This document shows, in pieces, positions 1 through 6,741 of a stretch of DNA of 9,433 nt. A model generated the notes under the pieces. It saw only the letters and a program-made list of their open reading frames with translations. It was not told where the DNA came from and did no database searches. Each line of letters begins with the position of its first letter. Position 1 is the stretch's first letter. The translations under genes were made by a program, and so were the position numbers. This DNA is from JBLIAZ01 sp047632015 (GTDB lineage Bacteria > Bacteroidota > Bacteroidia > Flavobacteriales_C > GCA-002722245). The stretch is from the NCBI GenBank assembly GCA_047632015.1, contig JBLIBC010000093.1:1-9433 (forward strand), written 5' to 3'.

Positions 1-67
1 TTGCTTTTACTGCTCCCAATCTAGGGATAACGGATAAAGCTAGTCGGCTAATAGTTTCTGATTTCAA
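1..67 (-). CDS. dprA: DprA-like protein, N-terminal fragment (cut by window edge)
   Basis: Only the first 22 codons are present; the rest lies beyond the left edge. Reading leftwards from a TTG at 67-65, the peptide contains SETISRLALSVIPRLGAVKA. It resembles the start of DprA/Smf proteins (a short helix, then a hairpin 'I-P-x-x-G-x-V-x-A' as in helix-hairpin-helix segments). DprA loads RecA on incoming single-stranded DNA during natural transformation. No ATG is available: an in-frame TAA lies three codons upstream, leaving TTG as the only usual start. The identification rests on 22 residues, so another protein with a similar N-terminus is possible. An overlapping -7-like box (TAGGTTTG, 72-65 on the minus strand) sits on the start codon itself and is probably coincidental. 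Confidence 0.45.
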   Translation of the reverse strand, partial: MKSETISRLALSVIPRLGAVKA

Positions 68-144
68 ACCTATTTATTATTTATATTGCAATAATACAAA
101 CAATAAAATATAATTTACAACACAACTATAAAATATTGATCAAA

Positions 145-168
145 AAGAACTACTTTATTTAAGTTCTT
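145..168 (-). terminator. Possible weak terminator hairpin at the 3' end of argD
   Basis: On the minus strand a 7-bp stem AAGAACT / AGTTCTT encloses a 10-nt loop and is followed by further T residues. It overlaps the last codons and the stop of argD and lies before the gene starting at 67. The stem is short and AT-rich, so it is a weak candidate. Confidence 0.35.
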
Positions 169-1282
169 CTTTTAATGCTGTGATAATCTTATCACATTCT
201 GATTTGGTAATATTTAATGGTGGTAATAATCGTAAGATATTAGGGTTTCCTGCACTACCGGTGAATATTTTATGCTCGTGAAGTAATTTACTGCGAAGCT
301 CTTTACCGTTTTCTTTTACTAAAACGCCTAGCATTAAACCGCGACCAGTTATTTTTTCGATCCCAGGGAGTTGTTTAATTTCTTCTTTAAGATAGGTTCC
401 GAGTTCTTTTGCATTGTCAATTAACTTTTGATCCTTAATGATGTCAAGAACTGCTATTCCAGCTGCACAAGCCAAATGACTTCCCCCAAAAGTAGTTCCA
501 AGTAAGCCGTTACTAGCTTCAAATTCAGGTCCAATTAACACACCTCCAATTGGAAATCCATTACCCATTCCTTTGGCAATTGTCACGATGTCCGCTTTGA
601 TTTCCGCTTGTTGATGAGCGAAAAAATTACCTGTTCGACCATAGCCACTTTGCACTTCGTCTATAATAAGGACAACGTTATACTTGTCACACAAAGCTCT
701 TAATCCTTGTAAAAATTCCTTTCCAGGGTCAACGATTCCAGCAATCCCTTGAATTCCTTCGATGATGATTCCACTGATTTCACCTGTGTTTAGTTTGTTT
801 TCTACAGCATTTAAATCACCAAAAGACAAATGAACGATGGATGGATTTAAATTGAATGGTGCTCTTATTTTAGGATTATCCGTTACTTGTAATGCGCCAG
901 AAGTTCGACCGTGAAATGCCTTTTTAAAAGCTATAAACTTATTTTTTCCGTTTTTGAAAGAGGCCATTTTTAAGGCATTTTCTACTGCTTCAGCACCAGA
1001 GTTACACAAGAACAGTTGGTGATCATCATAACCCGAAAGCGCTCCTAATTTGTCAGCTAATTCTTTTTGTAAACTATTTAATACTGAATTAGAATAGAAT
1101 CCAATTTGATTTAGTTGTGCGCTAATTTTCTCCACATAATATGGATGTGAGTGACCTACTGAAATGACAGCATGACCTCCGTAGAAATCTAAATATTCTA
1201 TACCTTCTTTGTCATAAATATAGGCTCCTGACCCTTTTATTGGTTCAATTTGGAAAAGGGGATATACGTCGAATAATTTCAT
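155..1282 (-). CDS. argD: Acetylornithine aminotransferase (class III PLP aminotransferase)
   Basis: The 375-residue product is a complete class III PLP-dependent aminotransferase of the ArgD type. It would transfer an amino group from glutamate to N-acetylglutamate semialdehyde, giving N-acetylornithine in cytosolic arginine synthesis. Visible motifs are the phosphate-binding NSGAEA (94-99), FHGR (123-126), the cofactor aspartate in IIDEVQSGYGRTG (D208), the Schiff-base lysine in TIAKGMGNG (K237) and TTFGG (263-267). It lies 23 bp downstream of argC on the same strand, with no promoter or terminator between them, so the two are very likely co-transcribed. Some Bacteroidota make arginine through N-succinyl rather than N-acetyl intermediates. 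The sequence does not tell which acyl group is used here. Related ornithine or succinylornithine aminotransferases are the main alternatives, but the argC neighbour favours ArgD. Confidence 0.93.
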   Translation of the reverse strand: MKLFDVYPLFQIEPIKGSGAYIYDKEGIEYLDFYGGHAVISVGHSHPYYVEKISAQLNQIGFYSNSVLNSLQKELADKLGALSGYDDHQLFLCNSGAEAVENALKMASFKNGKNKFIAFKKAFHGRTSGALQVTDNPKIRAPFNLNPSIVHLSFGDLNAVENKLNTGEISGIIIEGIQGIAGIVDPGKEFLQGLRALCDKYNVVLIIDEVQSGYGRTGNFFAHQQAEIKADIVTIAKGMGNGFPIGGVLIGPEFEASNGLLGTTFGGSHLACAAGIAVLDIIKDQKLIDNAKELGTYLKEEIKQLPGIEKITGRGLMLGVLVKENGKELRSKLLHEHKIFTGSAGNPNILRLLPPLNITKSECDKIITALKEELK

Positions 1283-1305
1283 GTTAAAAGCTTAAACGGA
1301 ACGTA

Positions 1306-2292
1306 CTAGTATCCCAATGTTTTTAATTGTAAACCAGTTTTTTCACCCAATCCAAACATCAAATTCATGTTTTGAACTGCTTGTCCACTAGCTCCTTTTA
1401 TTAAGTTGTCAATTGCACTCATTACAAACAATTGTCCTTCGTGTACCTCCACTTGAAGCACACATTTGTTGGTGTTTACGACTTGTTTTAAATCTAAGTT
1501 GCTTTCCACTAAATGCACAAAAGGATGATTTTTATAATAGTCAGCATAAAGTTGCTTTGCTTCTTTTTCGCTTCCCGAAAACTCCGTGTAAACTGATGCT
1601 AATATCCCACGAGAGAAATTCCCGCGATAAGGAACAAAATTCACAGCGCGATCAAAGTTCCCTTGCAAGTGTTTCATCGTTGCCTTTATTTCTTTTAAAT
1701 GCTGATGCGTAAATTGTTTGTAAACACTGATGTTGTTGTTTCTCCAGCTGAAATGTGAAAATTCAGTTGGCATTCGTCCAGCACCTGTGGATCCAGTAAC
1801 TGCGCTGACATGAACACTGTCATTTAAATTTTTATCGGCAGCTAGCGGAAGTAATGCCAATTGAATTGCCGTAGCGAAACAACCAGGGTTAGCAATTTTT
1901 GTAGCTTCTTTTATTTTGTCTTTTTGCCATTCAGGAAGTCCATATACAAACCCATATTTATCACTTGAAAAATCTTCAATAGAATGACGAAAATCAGTGC
2001 TTAAATCAATTATTTTGGTGTCTTCACTGATGTTGTTGTCATCCAAAAAAACATGAGATGTGCCATGAGGTAGGCACAAAAATAAAACGTCTACCTTTTT
2101 CAAGTCCTTGGTAAAAAACAAATCTGTTTCACCAATTAAGTCTTTGTGAACTTGGTGTAAAGGGTTGCCAGCATTACTTGTACTATATATATAGTCTATG
2201 TCAACTTGTGGGTGATTAATTAAAATACGTATTAATTCACCACCAGTGTATCCTGCTCCTCCTACTATTCCTGCTTTAATTTTGCTGCTCAT
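1306..2292 (-). CDS. argC: N-acetyl-gamma-glutamyl-phosphate reductase
   Basis: This 328-residue protein matches ArgC, which reduces N-acetylglutamyl phosphate with NADPH to the semialdehyde that ArgD then aminates. The N-terminus carries the nucleotide-binding loop VGGAGYTGGEL (10-20). The catalytic cysteine is in NPGCFAT (C138), followed by the conserved VTGSTGAGR (165-173). The histidine region is THQHLKEI (H196/H198) and the PYRGNFSRGI segment (221-230) is typical of the C-terminal catalytic domain. The length is close to the short ArgC form. The ATG at 2292 is preceded by only about 75 bp to the oppositely oriented aguA, so this gene is the first of a leftward argC-argD unit. Elsewhere the other arginine genes (argB, argG, argF-like) must exist, since none are in this window. 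Confidence 0.95.
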   Translation of the reverse strand: MSSKIKAGIVGGAGYTGGELIRILINHPQVDIDYIYSTSNAGNPLHQVHKDLIGETDLFFTKDLKKVDVLFLCLPHGTSHVFLDDNNISEDTKIIDLSTDFRHSIEDFSSDKYGFVYGLPEWQKDKIKEATKIANPGCFATAIQLALLPLAADKNLNDSVHVSAVTGSTGAGRMPTEFSHFSWRNNNISVYKQFTHQHLKEIKATMKHLQGNFDRAVNFVPYRGNFSRGILASVYTEFSGSEKEAKQLYADYYKNHPFVHLVESNLDLKQVVNTNKCVLQVEVHEGQLFVMSAIDNLIKGASGQAVQNMNLMFGLGEKTGLQLKTLGY

Positions 2293-2312
2293 TTTTGTAA
2301 AATTTTGAGTGT

Positions 2313-2320
2313 CAAAGGTA
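2313..2320 (-). promoter_or_regulatory. Candidate -7 element of the argC promoter
   Basis: Read on the minus strand, this is TACCTTTG, a perfect match to the Bacteroidota -7 consensus TAnnTTTG. It lies 20 bp before the argC ATG, giving a leader of roughly 13-15 nt. No good TTTG/TTG -33 box is seen at the usual 19-21 nt spacing, so the call relies on the -7 box and position. Confidence 0.45.
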
Positions 2321-2322
2321 GG

Positions 2323-2330
2323 TATTTTTG
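2323..2330 (+). promoter_or_regulatory. Candidate -7 element of the aguA operon promoter
   Basis: TATTTTTG matches TAnnTTTG exactly and would give a leader of about 30 nt before the aguA ATG at 2367. TTTG boxes upstream stand at 15 nt (2304-2307) and 25 nt (2294-2297), neither being ideal. A second exact match, TATATTTG at 2354-2361, is so near the ATG that it would yield an almost leaderless message. Only 2 bp separate this box from the argC -7 box on the other strand. Confidence 0.45.
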
Positions 2331-2366
2331 TAGTATGAATAGCTTGTAGTGCGTATATTTGTCCTC

Positions 2367-3413
2367 ATGTCTCACAGCCAAAATCGATCTTATTTCCCAG
2401 CCGAATGGCACCCTCAAAGTGCTGTGCATTTGGTTTGGCCAAGTCAGGATTCAGATTGGAATACGAATTACAAAAGTATAGTGTGCTTTTACATCGAGCT
2501 GGTCAAAGCTTTAATAGGTAGGCAAGCGTTGCTGGTGGTATTTCCAGTTGGTTATGATGTTGAGGGAATATTTAATGGGAAGGAGCAATCAAAATTGATA
2601 ATTACTTATGCTAATTATAATGACACATGGGTGAGGGATTATGGTGGTATTTCCATTGTAAAAGAGGGAGTGCCGCACTTACTTGATTTTAAGTTTAATG
2701 CTTGGGGAAATAAGTTTGAATGGAAATTGGATAATGAACAAACAAGAATTTTGCATCAACAAAAGTCATTTAGTAATGATGTAGTTTACAGCGATCAGAG
2801 TGATTTTGTGTTGGAAGGAGGGTCAATTGAAAGTAACGGACATGGGTTGTTGTTAACTACCGAGTCATGTTTGCTAAATCCAAACCGTAATGGTGAGCTT
2901 AGCAAATTGCAAATTGAGAAAACACTTCAAGAAACCTTACATGTTGATAAGGTGCTGTGGTTAAAACACGGAAAAATATATGGAGACGACACAGACGGGC
3001 ATATCGATACTTTGGTCCGGTTTGTTAATCGAGATACTTTAGTTTATGTAAAATGCTTGGATGAAAGTGATGAACATTTTCAAGAACTTTTTTTAATGGA
3101 AAAGGAATTGGGAGTGCTTTGTGCCGCATATAACTTAAGTATGATTCCACTACCCATGCCAAAAGCAATTTATAATCCTCAAACAAATGAACGATTGCCC
3201 GCTACATATGTTAATTTTTTAATCATTAATGATGCGGTGATGGTTCCTAGTTATGCAGTGAAGCAAGATAATGAAGTGCAAAGTGTGTTAAAAACTTGTT
3301 TCCCTGATAGAAAAATAATATCAATTAATTGTCTAGCTTTAATTGCACAAGGAGGTTCTTTGCATTGCGCCACCATGCAATATCCAAAAGGGTTCATGTC
3401 AGGTGCGTTTTAA
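2367..3413 (+). CDS. aguA: Agmatine deiminase (agmatine iminohydrolase)
   Basis: The 348-residue product belongs to the agmatine deiminase / peptidyl-arginine deiminase fold family. It hydrolyses agmatine to N-carbamoylputrescine and ammonia in the cytosol. Motifs, numbered from the ATG at 2367, are NDTWVRDYGG (85-94), FVLEGGSIESNG (147-158), TTESCLLNPNRN, GDDTDGHID (206-214) and the catalytic cysteine in GGSLHC (C334) near the end. I chose ATG 2367 because the peptide then begins MSHSQNRSYFPAEWHPQ, like other family members. A GTG six codons earlier (2349) would add a hydrophobic stretch and lies upstream of the second -7-like box. The gene heads an operon with aguB, 28 bp downstream, whose product takes the next step. 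Bacterial PPAD-type enzymes share the fold but are normally larger, and the aguB neighbour makes agmatine the likely substrate. Confidence 0.93.
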   Translation: MSHSQNRSYFPAEWHPQSAVHLVWPSQDSDWNTNYKSIVCFYIELVKALIGRQALLVVFPVGYDVEGIFNGKEQSKLIITYANYNDTWVRDYGGISIVKEGVPHLLDFKFNAWGNKFEWKLDNEQTRILHQQKSFSNDVVYSDQSDFVLEGGSIESNGHGLLLTTESCLLNPNRNGELSKLQIEKTLQETLHVDKVLWLKHGKIYGDDTDGHIDTLVRFVNRDTLVYVKCLDESDEHFQELFLMEKELGVLCAAYNLSMIPLPMPKAIYNPQTNERLPATYVNFLIINDAVMVPSYAVKQDNEVQSVLKTCFPDRKIISINCLALIAQGGSLHCATMQYPKGFMSGAF

Positions 3414-3421
3414 AGGAGGTT

Positions 3422-3445
3422 ATGCAATATTTACAGGATAAATGA
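3422..3445 (+). other. Seven-codon leader ORF with consensus Shine-Dalgarno, overlapping the aguB start
   Basis: A short reading frame encodes MQYLQDK and stops with a TGA that overlaps the aguB ATG as ATGA. Just before it lies AAAGGAGG (3412-3419), a near-perfect Shine-Dalgarno that starts inside the aguA stop codon. The distance from GGAGG to this ATG is only 2 nt, shorter than usual, and to the aguB ATG 22 nt, longer than usual. It may be a coupling device for aguB translation or chance. Confidence 0.3.
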
Positions 3446-4317
3446 AAGTAGGAATTGTTCAACATAAAAGTGAGGAGAGCTCTAAAAGCAACAAAAGTAA
3501 TTTGGCTACCAAAATAGAGTTATTGGCAAAAGAGGGGGCGCAATTAATTGTGCTACAAGAACTGCATGATCACTTGTATTTTTGTCAAACAGAAACTACT
3601 AATCATTTCGACTTAGCTGAAAACGTTCCTGGAGAATCCACTAATTATTATAGTGCTATTGCAAAAAGACACCAAGTCGTACTCGTTACTTCTGTTTTTG
3701 AAAAGCGAGCGGCAGGACTTTATCATAATACAGCAGTAGTGTTTGAAAAGGACGGTAGTATTGCCGGAACTTATCGAAAAATGCACATTCCTGATGATCC
3801 TGGGTATTACGAAAAGTTTTATTTTACTCCTGGGGATACTGGTTTCGAACCCATTCAAACTTCCTTGGGAAAATTAGGAGTGATGGTGTGTTGGGATCAG
3901 TGGTATCCTGAGGCTGCTAGAATAATGGCGTTAAAAGGTGCAGAAATGTTAATTTACCCCACTGCGATTGGTTGGGACACAAGGGATTCAAAGGAGGAAA
4001 AACAACGACAATTGGACGCATGGGTCAATGTTCAAAAAGGGCATGCTATAGCAAATGGATTACCCGTTGTTACTGTAAACAGAGTAGGGGAGGAAGCTGA
4101 TCCAAGTGATCAGACAAGTGGCATAAAATTTTGGGGAAACAGCTTTGCGGTAGGAGCTCAAGGTGAAAATATTCTAAAAATGGCTCATCAAAAAGAGGAA
4201 GCTCTTATAGTTGAAGTTGATTTAAAATGTGCAGATAAAGTTCGGAGAATTTGGCCATTTCTTAGAGACCGACGCATTGACGCGTACCAACCTATTTTAA
4301 AAAGATTCGACGATTAA
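3442..4317 (+). CDS. aguB: N-carbamoylputrescine amidase (nitrilase superfamily)
   Basis: This 291-residue carbon-nitrogen hydrolase converts N-carbamoylputrescine to putrescine, CO2 and ammonia, completing the agmatine route begun by AguA. The nitrilase triad is visible: glutamate in VLQE (E40), lysine in YRKMHIPDDP (K113), and cysteine in VMVCWDQWYPE (C150). The DDPGYYEKFYFTPGD segment (118-132) is characteristic of the AguB branch and of related beta-ureidopropionases. The start at 3442 is fixed by an in-frame TAA directly upstream. A consensus Shine-Dalgarno lies 22 nt ahead, apparently serving a seven-codon leader ORF. The following DUF2480 gene starts 10 bp downstream, so the operon continues. 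No arginine decarboxylase is in the window, so the source of agmatine (made elsewhere in the genome or imported) is unknown. Confidence 0.94.
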   Translation: MKVGIVQHKSEESSKSNKSNLATKIELLAKEGAQLIVLQELHDHLYFCQTETTNHFDLAENVPGESTNYYSAIAKRHQVVLVTSVFEKRAAGLYHNTAVVFEKDGSIAGTYRKMHIPDDPGYYEKFYFTPGDTGFEPIQTSLGKLGVMVCWDQWYPEAARIMALKGAEMLIYPTAIGWDTRDSKEEKQRQLDAWVNVQKGHAIANGLPVVTVNRVGEEADPSDQTSGIKFWGNSFAVGAQGENILKMAHQKEEALIVEVDLKCADKVRRIWPFLRDRRIDAYQPILKRFDD

Positions 4318-4327
4318 AGACAAAACT

Positions 4328-4819
4328 ATGATTGAAAACAAAGTAGATAAAAGTGGTTTAATTAGCCTTGATTTAAATGATTTTGTGCCAGATGGTGAAA
4401 GAGCGATTGTGGATGTAAAGGACTTTATGTACGAAGGTATCATGATCAAGGAAAATGATTTTAGAGAAAAAGTGAAAAATCACGACTGGTTACAGTATAA
4501 AAATAAGTTTGTTGGAATTACTTGTTCGGAAGATGCGATCATTCCATTATGGGTATATATGTTACTGGCATCAAGTTTGTGTTCTTACGCGAAGTTGGTG
4601 ATCCGAGGAAATAAAGCTCATTTAGAAGGTGCAATTTTAAAAAGAGCGATTGAGAATTTGGACATCGAAAACTTTGATAATCAAAGGGTTATTGTAAAAG
4701 GTTGTGGAGGGGATATACCTGAAAGCGCATACATTGCTATCACCAGTATTTTGCAACCCGTGGTTAAGTCACTCATGTTTGGTGAAGCTTGTTCAACAGT
4801 ACCAGTATTTAAAAATTAA
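4328..4819 (+). CDS. DUF2480 family protein of unknown function
   Basis: The 163-residue product matches my recollection of DUF2480 proteins, found mainly in Bacteroidota. Recognisable segments are SGLISLDLNDFVPDGERA near the N-terminus, the central FREKVKNHDWLQYKNKFVG (46-64), the following CSEDAIIPLWVYMLL and the C-terminal VKGCGGDIPESAY with FGEACSTVPVFK. It has no signal peptide and the charge pattern is that of a soluble cytosolic protein. Conserved cysteines occur in the TCSEDAI, KGCGGD and EACSTVP segments, which would suit metal or cluster binding, but this is inference. The gene follows aguB by 10 bp and is probably co-transcribed. In other Bacteroidota I recall the family near suf/Fe-S genes, so the agmatine context may be incidental. 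Confidence 0.85.
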   Translation: MIENKVDKSGLISLDLNDFVPDGERAIVDVKDFMYEGIMIKENDFREKVKNHDWLQYKNKFVGITCSEDAIIPLWVYMLLASSLCSYAKLVIRGNKAHLEGAILKRAIENLDIENFDNQRVIVKGCGGDIPESAYIAITSILQPVVKSLMFGEACSTVPVFKN

Positions 4820-4845
4820 AAAGCTGCAAATAGAAATAAGTGTAA

Positions 4846-4917
4846 ATGAATAAAATTGGTTTGGGTATATCCCTATTTATACTTATTATTGTAGGCTTTT
4901 GGAGCATAATGTTATAA
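4846..4917 (+). CDS. Possible 23-residue single-span membrane peptide
   Basis: A short ORF starts with ATG 26 bp after the DUF2480 stop and ends with TAA. Its product begins MNKIGLG, continues with a strongly hydrophobic run (ISLFILIIVGFW) and ends SIML. It would make one transmembrane helix with a short basic N-terminus. No good ribosome-binding site is seen. I know no named family. It might be a real small membrane protein at the operon tail or a chance frame in AT-rich DNA, where such hydrophobic runs arise easily. Confidence 0.3.
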   Translation: MNKIGLGISLFILIIVGFWSIML

Positions 4918-4940
4918 TTTGCTTTTGGAAAACACGGACT

Positions 4941-5759
4941 ATGAAGACTATTCTTAATATAATTGGCATCGTACTGTTAACCACTTTTGGGGCAATTGCT
5001 CAGGATGAAATGGTTGTAAAAGGAACTTATCAAGGTGAAAACCTGTATGTTCAAAACCCATTTTCGTCATCAGGAGTTGGTTTTTGTGTAATTGACGTTT
5101 CAGTAAATGATCAACAATCAATTGATGAAATAAATTCAAGTGCATTTGAAATTGACTTCTCTAGTTATCAATTATTCAGAGGTCAATCAGTTACTGTTAA
5201 AATCACTTACAAAGACGGGTGTACTCCTAGAGTACTAAATCCGGAAGTGCTAAAAGCTAGTAGTACTTTTCAAATTACATCCATAAACGTATCTAAAGAG
5301 GGTTTATTGAAATGGTCAACGACTGGTGAGTCAGGTTCGTTACCGTACATTGTAGAGCAATTTAGATGGAACAAATGGGTGAAAATTGGTAAAGTAAAAG
5401 GAAAAGGATTACAGGGTACAAACAATTATACTTTTCAAGCTAAACCTCATTCAGGACCTAATAAATTCAGGTTAAAGCAAGTGGATCATACTAGGAAGCC
5501 ACACTATTCTAAAGTAGCTAAATTAATCAGGTCAAAAACTCCTGAGGTTTTTATTACTAGTGACAAAGACAAAGTTAAGGATCAACTTACATTTGGAAGT
5601 CCAACAGGAGCATCACTTGAAACCATGTACGAATTGGTGAACAAATTTGGTGTACTTGTTAAAAAGGGCATAGGTACCAAAGTTGATTTTACCGGACTCG
5701 ATAAAGGTGAGTACTGGATTTCCTATGATAACAAAGTAGAGAAAGTAAAGAAAAAATAG
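4941..5759 (+). CDS. Secreted fibronectin-III-like protein with T9SS-type C-terminal domain
   Basis: From the ATG at 4941 the product has 272 residues and begins with a signal peptide (1-20, probable cleavage after AIA, giving mature QDEMVV). An upstream TTG (4899) in the same frame would bury the signal peptide and is unlikely. Residues 22-105 form a domain with two cysteines (C49, C94). Residues 112-197 resemble the beta-sandwich common in Bacteroidota exported proteins: LKWSTTGESGSLPYIVEQF, a WVKIGKVKGKG strand, FRLKQVD and HYSKVAKL. Residues 215-272 resemble a type A Por sorting domain (YELVNKFGVLVKKG, then VDFTGLDKGEYWISY and a lysine-rich tail). It would be exported by Sec and then possibly handled by the type IX system. 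I recall similar uncharacterised proteins in Flavobacteriales; the function is unknown. A strong terminator follows. Confidence 0.8.
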   Translation: MKTILNIIGIVLLTTFGAIAQDEMVVKGTYQGENLYVQNPFSSSGVGFCVIDVSVNDQQSIDEINSSAFEIDFSSYQLFRGQSVTVKITYKDGCTPRVLNPEVLKASSTFQITSINVSKEGLLKWSTTGESGSLPYIVEQFRWNKWVKIGKVKGKGLQGTNNYTFQAKPHSGPNKFRLKQVDHTRKPHYSKVAKLIRSKTPEVFITSDKDKVKDQLTFGSPTGASLETMYELVNKFGVLVKKGIGTKVDFTGLDKGEYWISYDNKVEKVKKK

Positions 5760-5777
5760 TCAAGTAGATATTAATTG

Positions 5778-5805
5778 AAAAAAGGGCTTTTTAGCCCTTT
5801 TTTTT
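5778..5805 (+). terminator. Strong rho-independent terminator
   Basis: A perfect 11-bp stem (AAAAAAGGGCT at 5778-5788 and AGCCCTTTTTT at 5793-5803) encloses a TTTT loop and runs into a T tract. It begins 18 bp after the stop of the T9SS-type protein gene. With A residues on one side and T on the other it could also stop leftward transcription coming from yqgE. Confidence 0.88.
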
Positions 5806-6082
5806 ATGGGTGTAATTGAAAGTACGGTCCATTTCTGAATAAGAGGGATTCATCTGCCGATCGTATTAAACAACTTTATTCGAGATAGTAAATTGAAGAA
5901 TAGAAGTTAAAGAGGAAGGATAAACGGATAAGGGTGCATCCAGATTTACCGAGCAAAGGGAAAAACTAAATACAATTGAAGATATACACTCGTGAAGAAG
6001 TGTGCTCATTTGAAAAGCAACTCTTATTAAACAAGTGATTTCAATTGAAAATTAATAGGAGATGGACTAATTGAAACAAAAA
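5806..6082. other. Gene-free stretch between terminator and yqgE
   Basis: No convincing coding frame, RNA gene or repeat was found on either strand. Frames are broken by stops at short intervals; the longest open runs are about 20-25 codons without a good start. A 12-nt palindrome TTTCAATTGAAA lies at 6039-6050. Some fragments read like protein but in different frames, so a decayed gene cannot be excluded. Confidence 0.5.
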
Positions 6083-6673
6083 TTAATTCAACGATGGCGT
6101 AAACGGAAATTCACTATAAACACCATACTCCGGTTTTTCTGATTTTATAGCTTTATGCCACATCTGATTTGGCTTTAAAGTAGTCAAGTAAGAAAGTTTA
6201 AAGCCTCCTACCAACCAAGCTTCATTGTGAATCTCCTCCTTTAGTTGTTCTTCACCCCATCCAGCATATCCTAAGAAAAACCTGATGTCTTTGTTGGTGA
6301 TTTTTTTGGTTTCAATAAGGGTTTTCATTGTTTCGAAATCTCCCCCAAAATACACGTTTTTAGTAATTGGGATACTATTAGGAATTAAATCACCGCAGAT
6401 ATGTACAAAAAAAAGTAAATTTTGATCAACAGGGCCGCCAATAAATACTTTGGAATTGAAGTCTGGAAAATCGGCAAAAACTTCATGGACTTTCACATCG
6501 GTAGGTTTGTTTAATACAAAACCCATGGTGTTGTCTTTTTCAAAACTGGTCAATAAAATAATACTACGCGTAAATTCACCGTCCTGTAAAAAAGGGTCCG
6601 CGATTAATATTTTTCCAGTTTTTATTTCTTTGTCCAAAAATGTTGTTCTTTTGCTCTCCCTATATCGGGGCAC
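6083..6673 (-). CDS. yqgE: YqgE/AlgH family protein
   Basis: The 196-residue product has the full YqgE/AlgH pattern: GKILIADPFL (20-29), MGFVLNKP (50-57), VFIGGPVD (76-83), RFFLGYAGWGEEQL (131-144), EAWLV (151-155) and a C-terminus ending FPFTPSLN. The family is widespread, small, cytosolic and of unclear biochemical role; algH was named as a regulator of alginate genes in Pseudomonas. The start is unusual: the frame opens with GTG at 6673, and the next alternative is TTG at 6637 (codon 13), which would place the conserved GKILI motif near the N-terminus as in other members. Neither has a good ribosome-binding site, so the true start is unsettled. The gene is divergent from the DSY-repeat lipoprotein gene. 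Confidence 0.9.
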   Translation of the reverse strand: MPRYRESKRTTFLDKEIKTGKILIADPFLQDGEFTRSIILLTSFEKDNTMGFVLNKPTDVKVHEVFADFPDFNSKVFIGGPVDQNLLFFVHICGDLIPNSIPITKNVYFGGDFETMKTLIETKKITNKDIRFFLGYAGWGEEQLKEEIHNEAWLVGGFKLSYLTTLKPNQMWHKAIKSEKPEYGVYSEFPFTPSLN

Positions 6674-6685
6674 TTTTTTATAGTA

Positions 6686-6717
6686 ACAAAATAGTCTTTG
6701 CTAACGTATACTCCAAA
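6686..6717 (-). promoter_or_regulatory. Candidate yqgE promoter
   Basis: On the minus strand TTTG (6717-6714) is followed after 20 nt by TATTTTGT (6693-6686), close to TTTG-N19/21-TAnnTTTG but with one base shifted. A transcript would start only some 7 nt downstream, near the GTG at 6673. This would leave a very short leader for the GTG start or about 40 nt for the TTG start at 6637. Confidence 0.35.
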
Positions 6718-6741
6718 GAATAGGGCTTGAAAATTTAATAA

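Noticed and set aside
1413..1712. Plus-strand 99-codon frame inside argC
   Set aside because: It lies wholly antisense to well-supported argC motifs and its product has no recognisable features.
3613..3858. Minus-strand frame inside aguB
   Set aside because: It is antisense to the catalytic core of aguB and has no own start signals or family likeness.
4954..5145. Minus-strand 63-codon frame inside the T9SS-type protein gene
   Set aside because: Overlaps the signal peptide and first domain of a better supported gene; no family resemblance.
5806..6082. Decayed gene or small RNA in the gap before yqgE
   Set aside because: Protein-like fragments fall in different frames with several stops, and no promoter-terminator pair or stable RNA fold was evident.
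6450..6683. Plus-strand 77-codon frame opposite yqgE
   Set aside because: Antisense to the conserved N-terminal half of YqgE; composition is that of a shadow frame.
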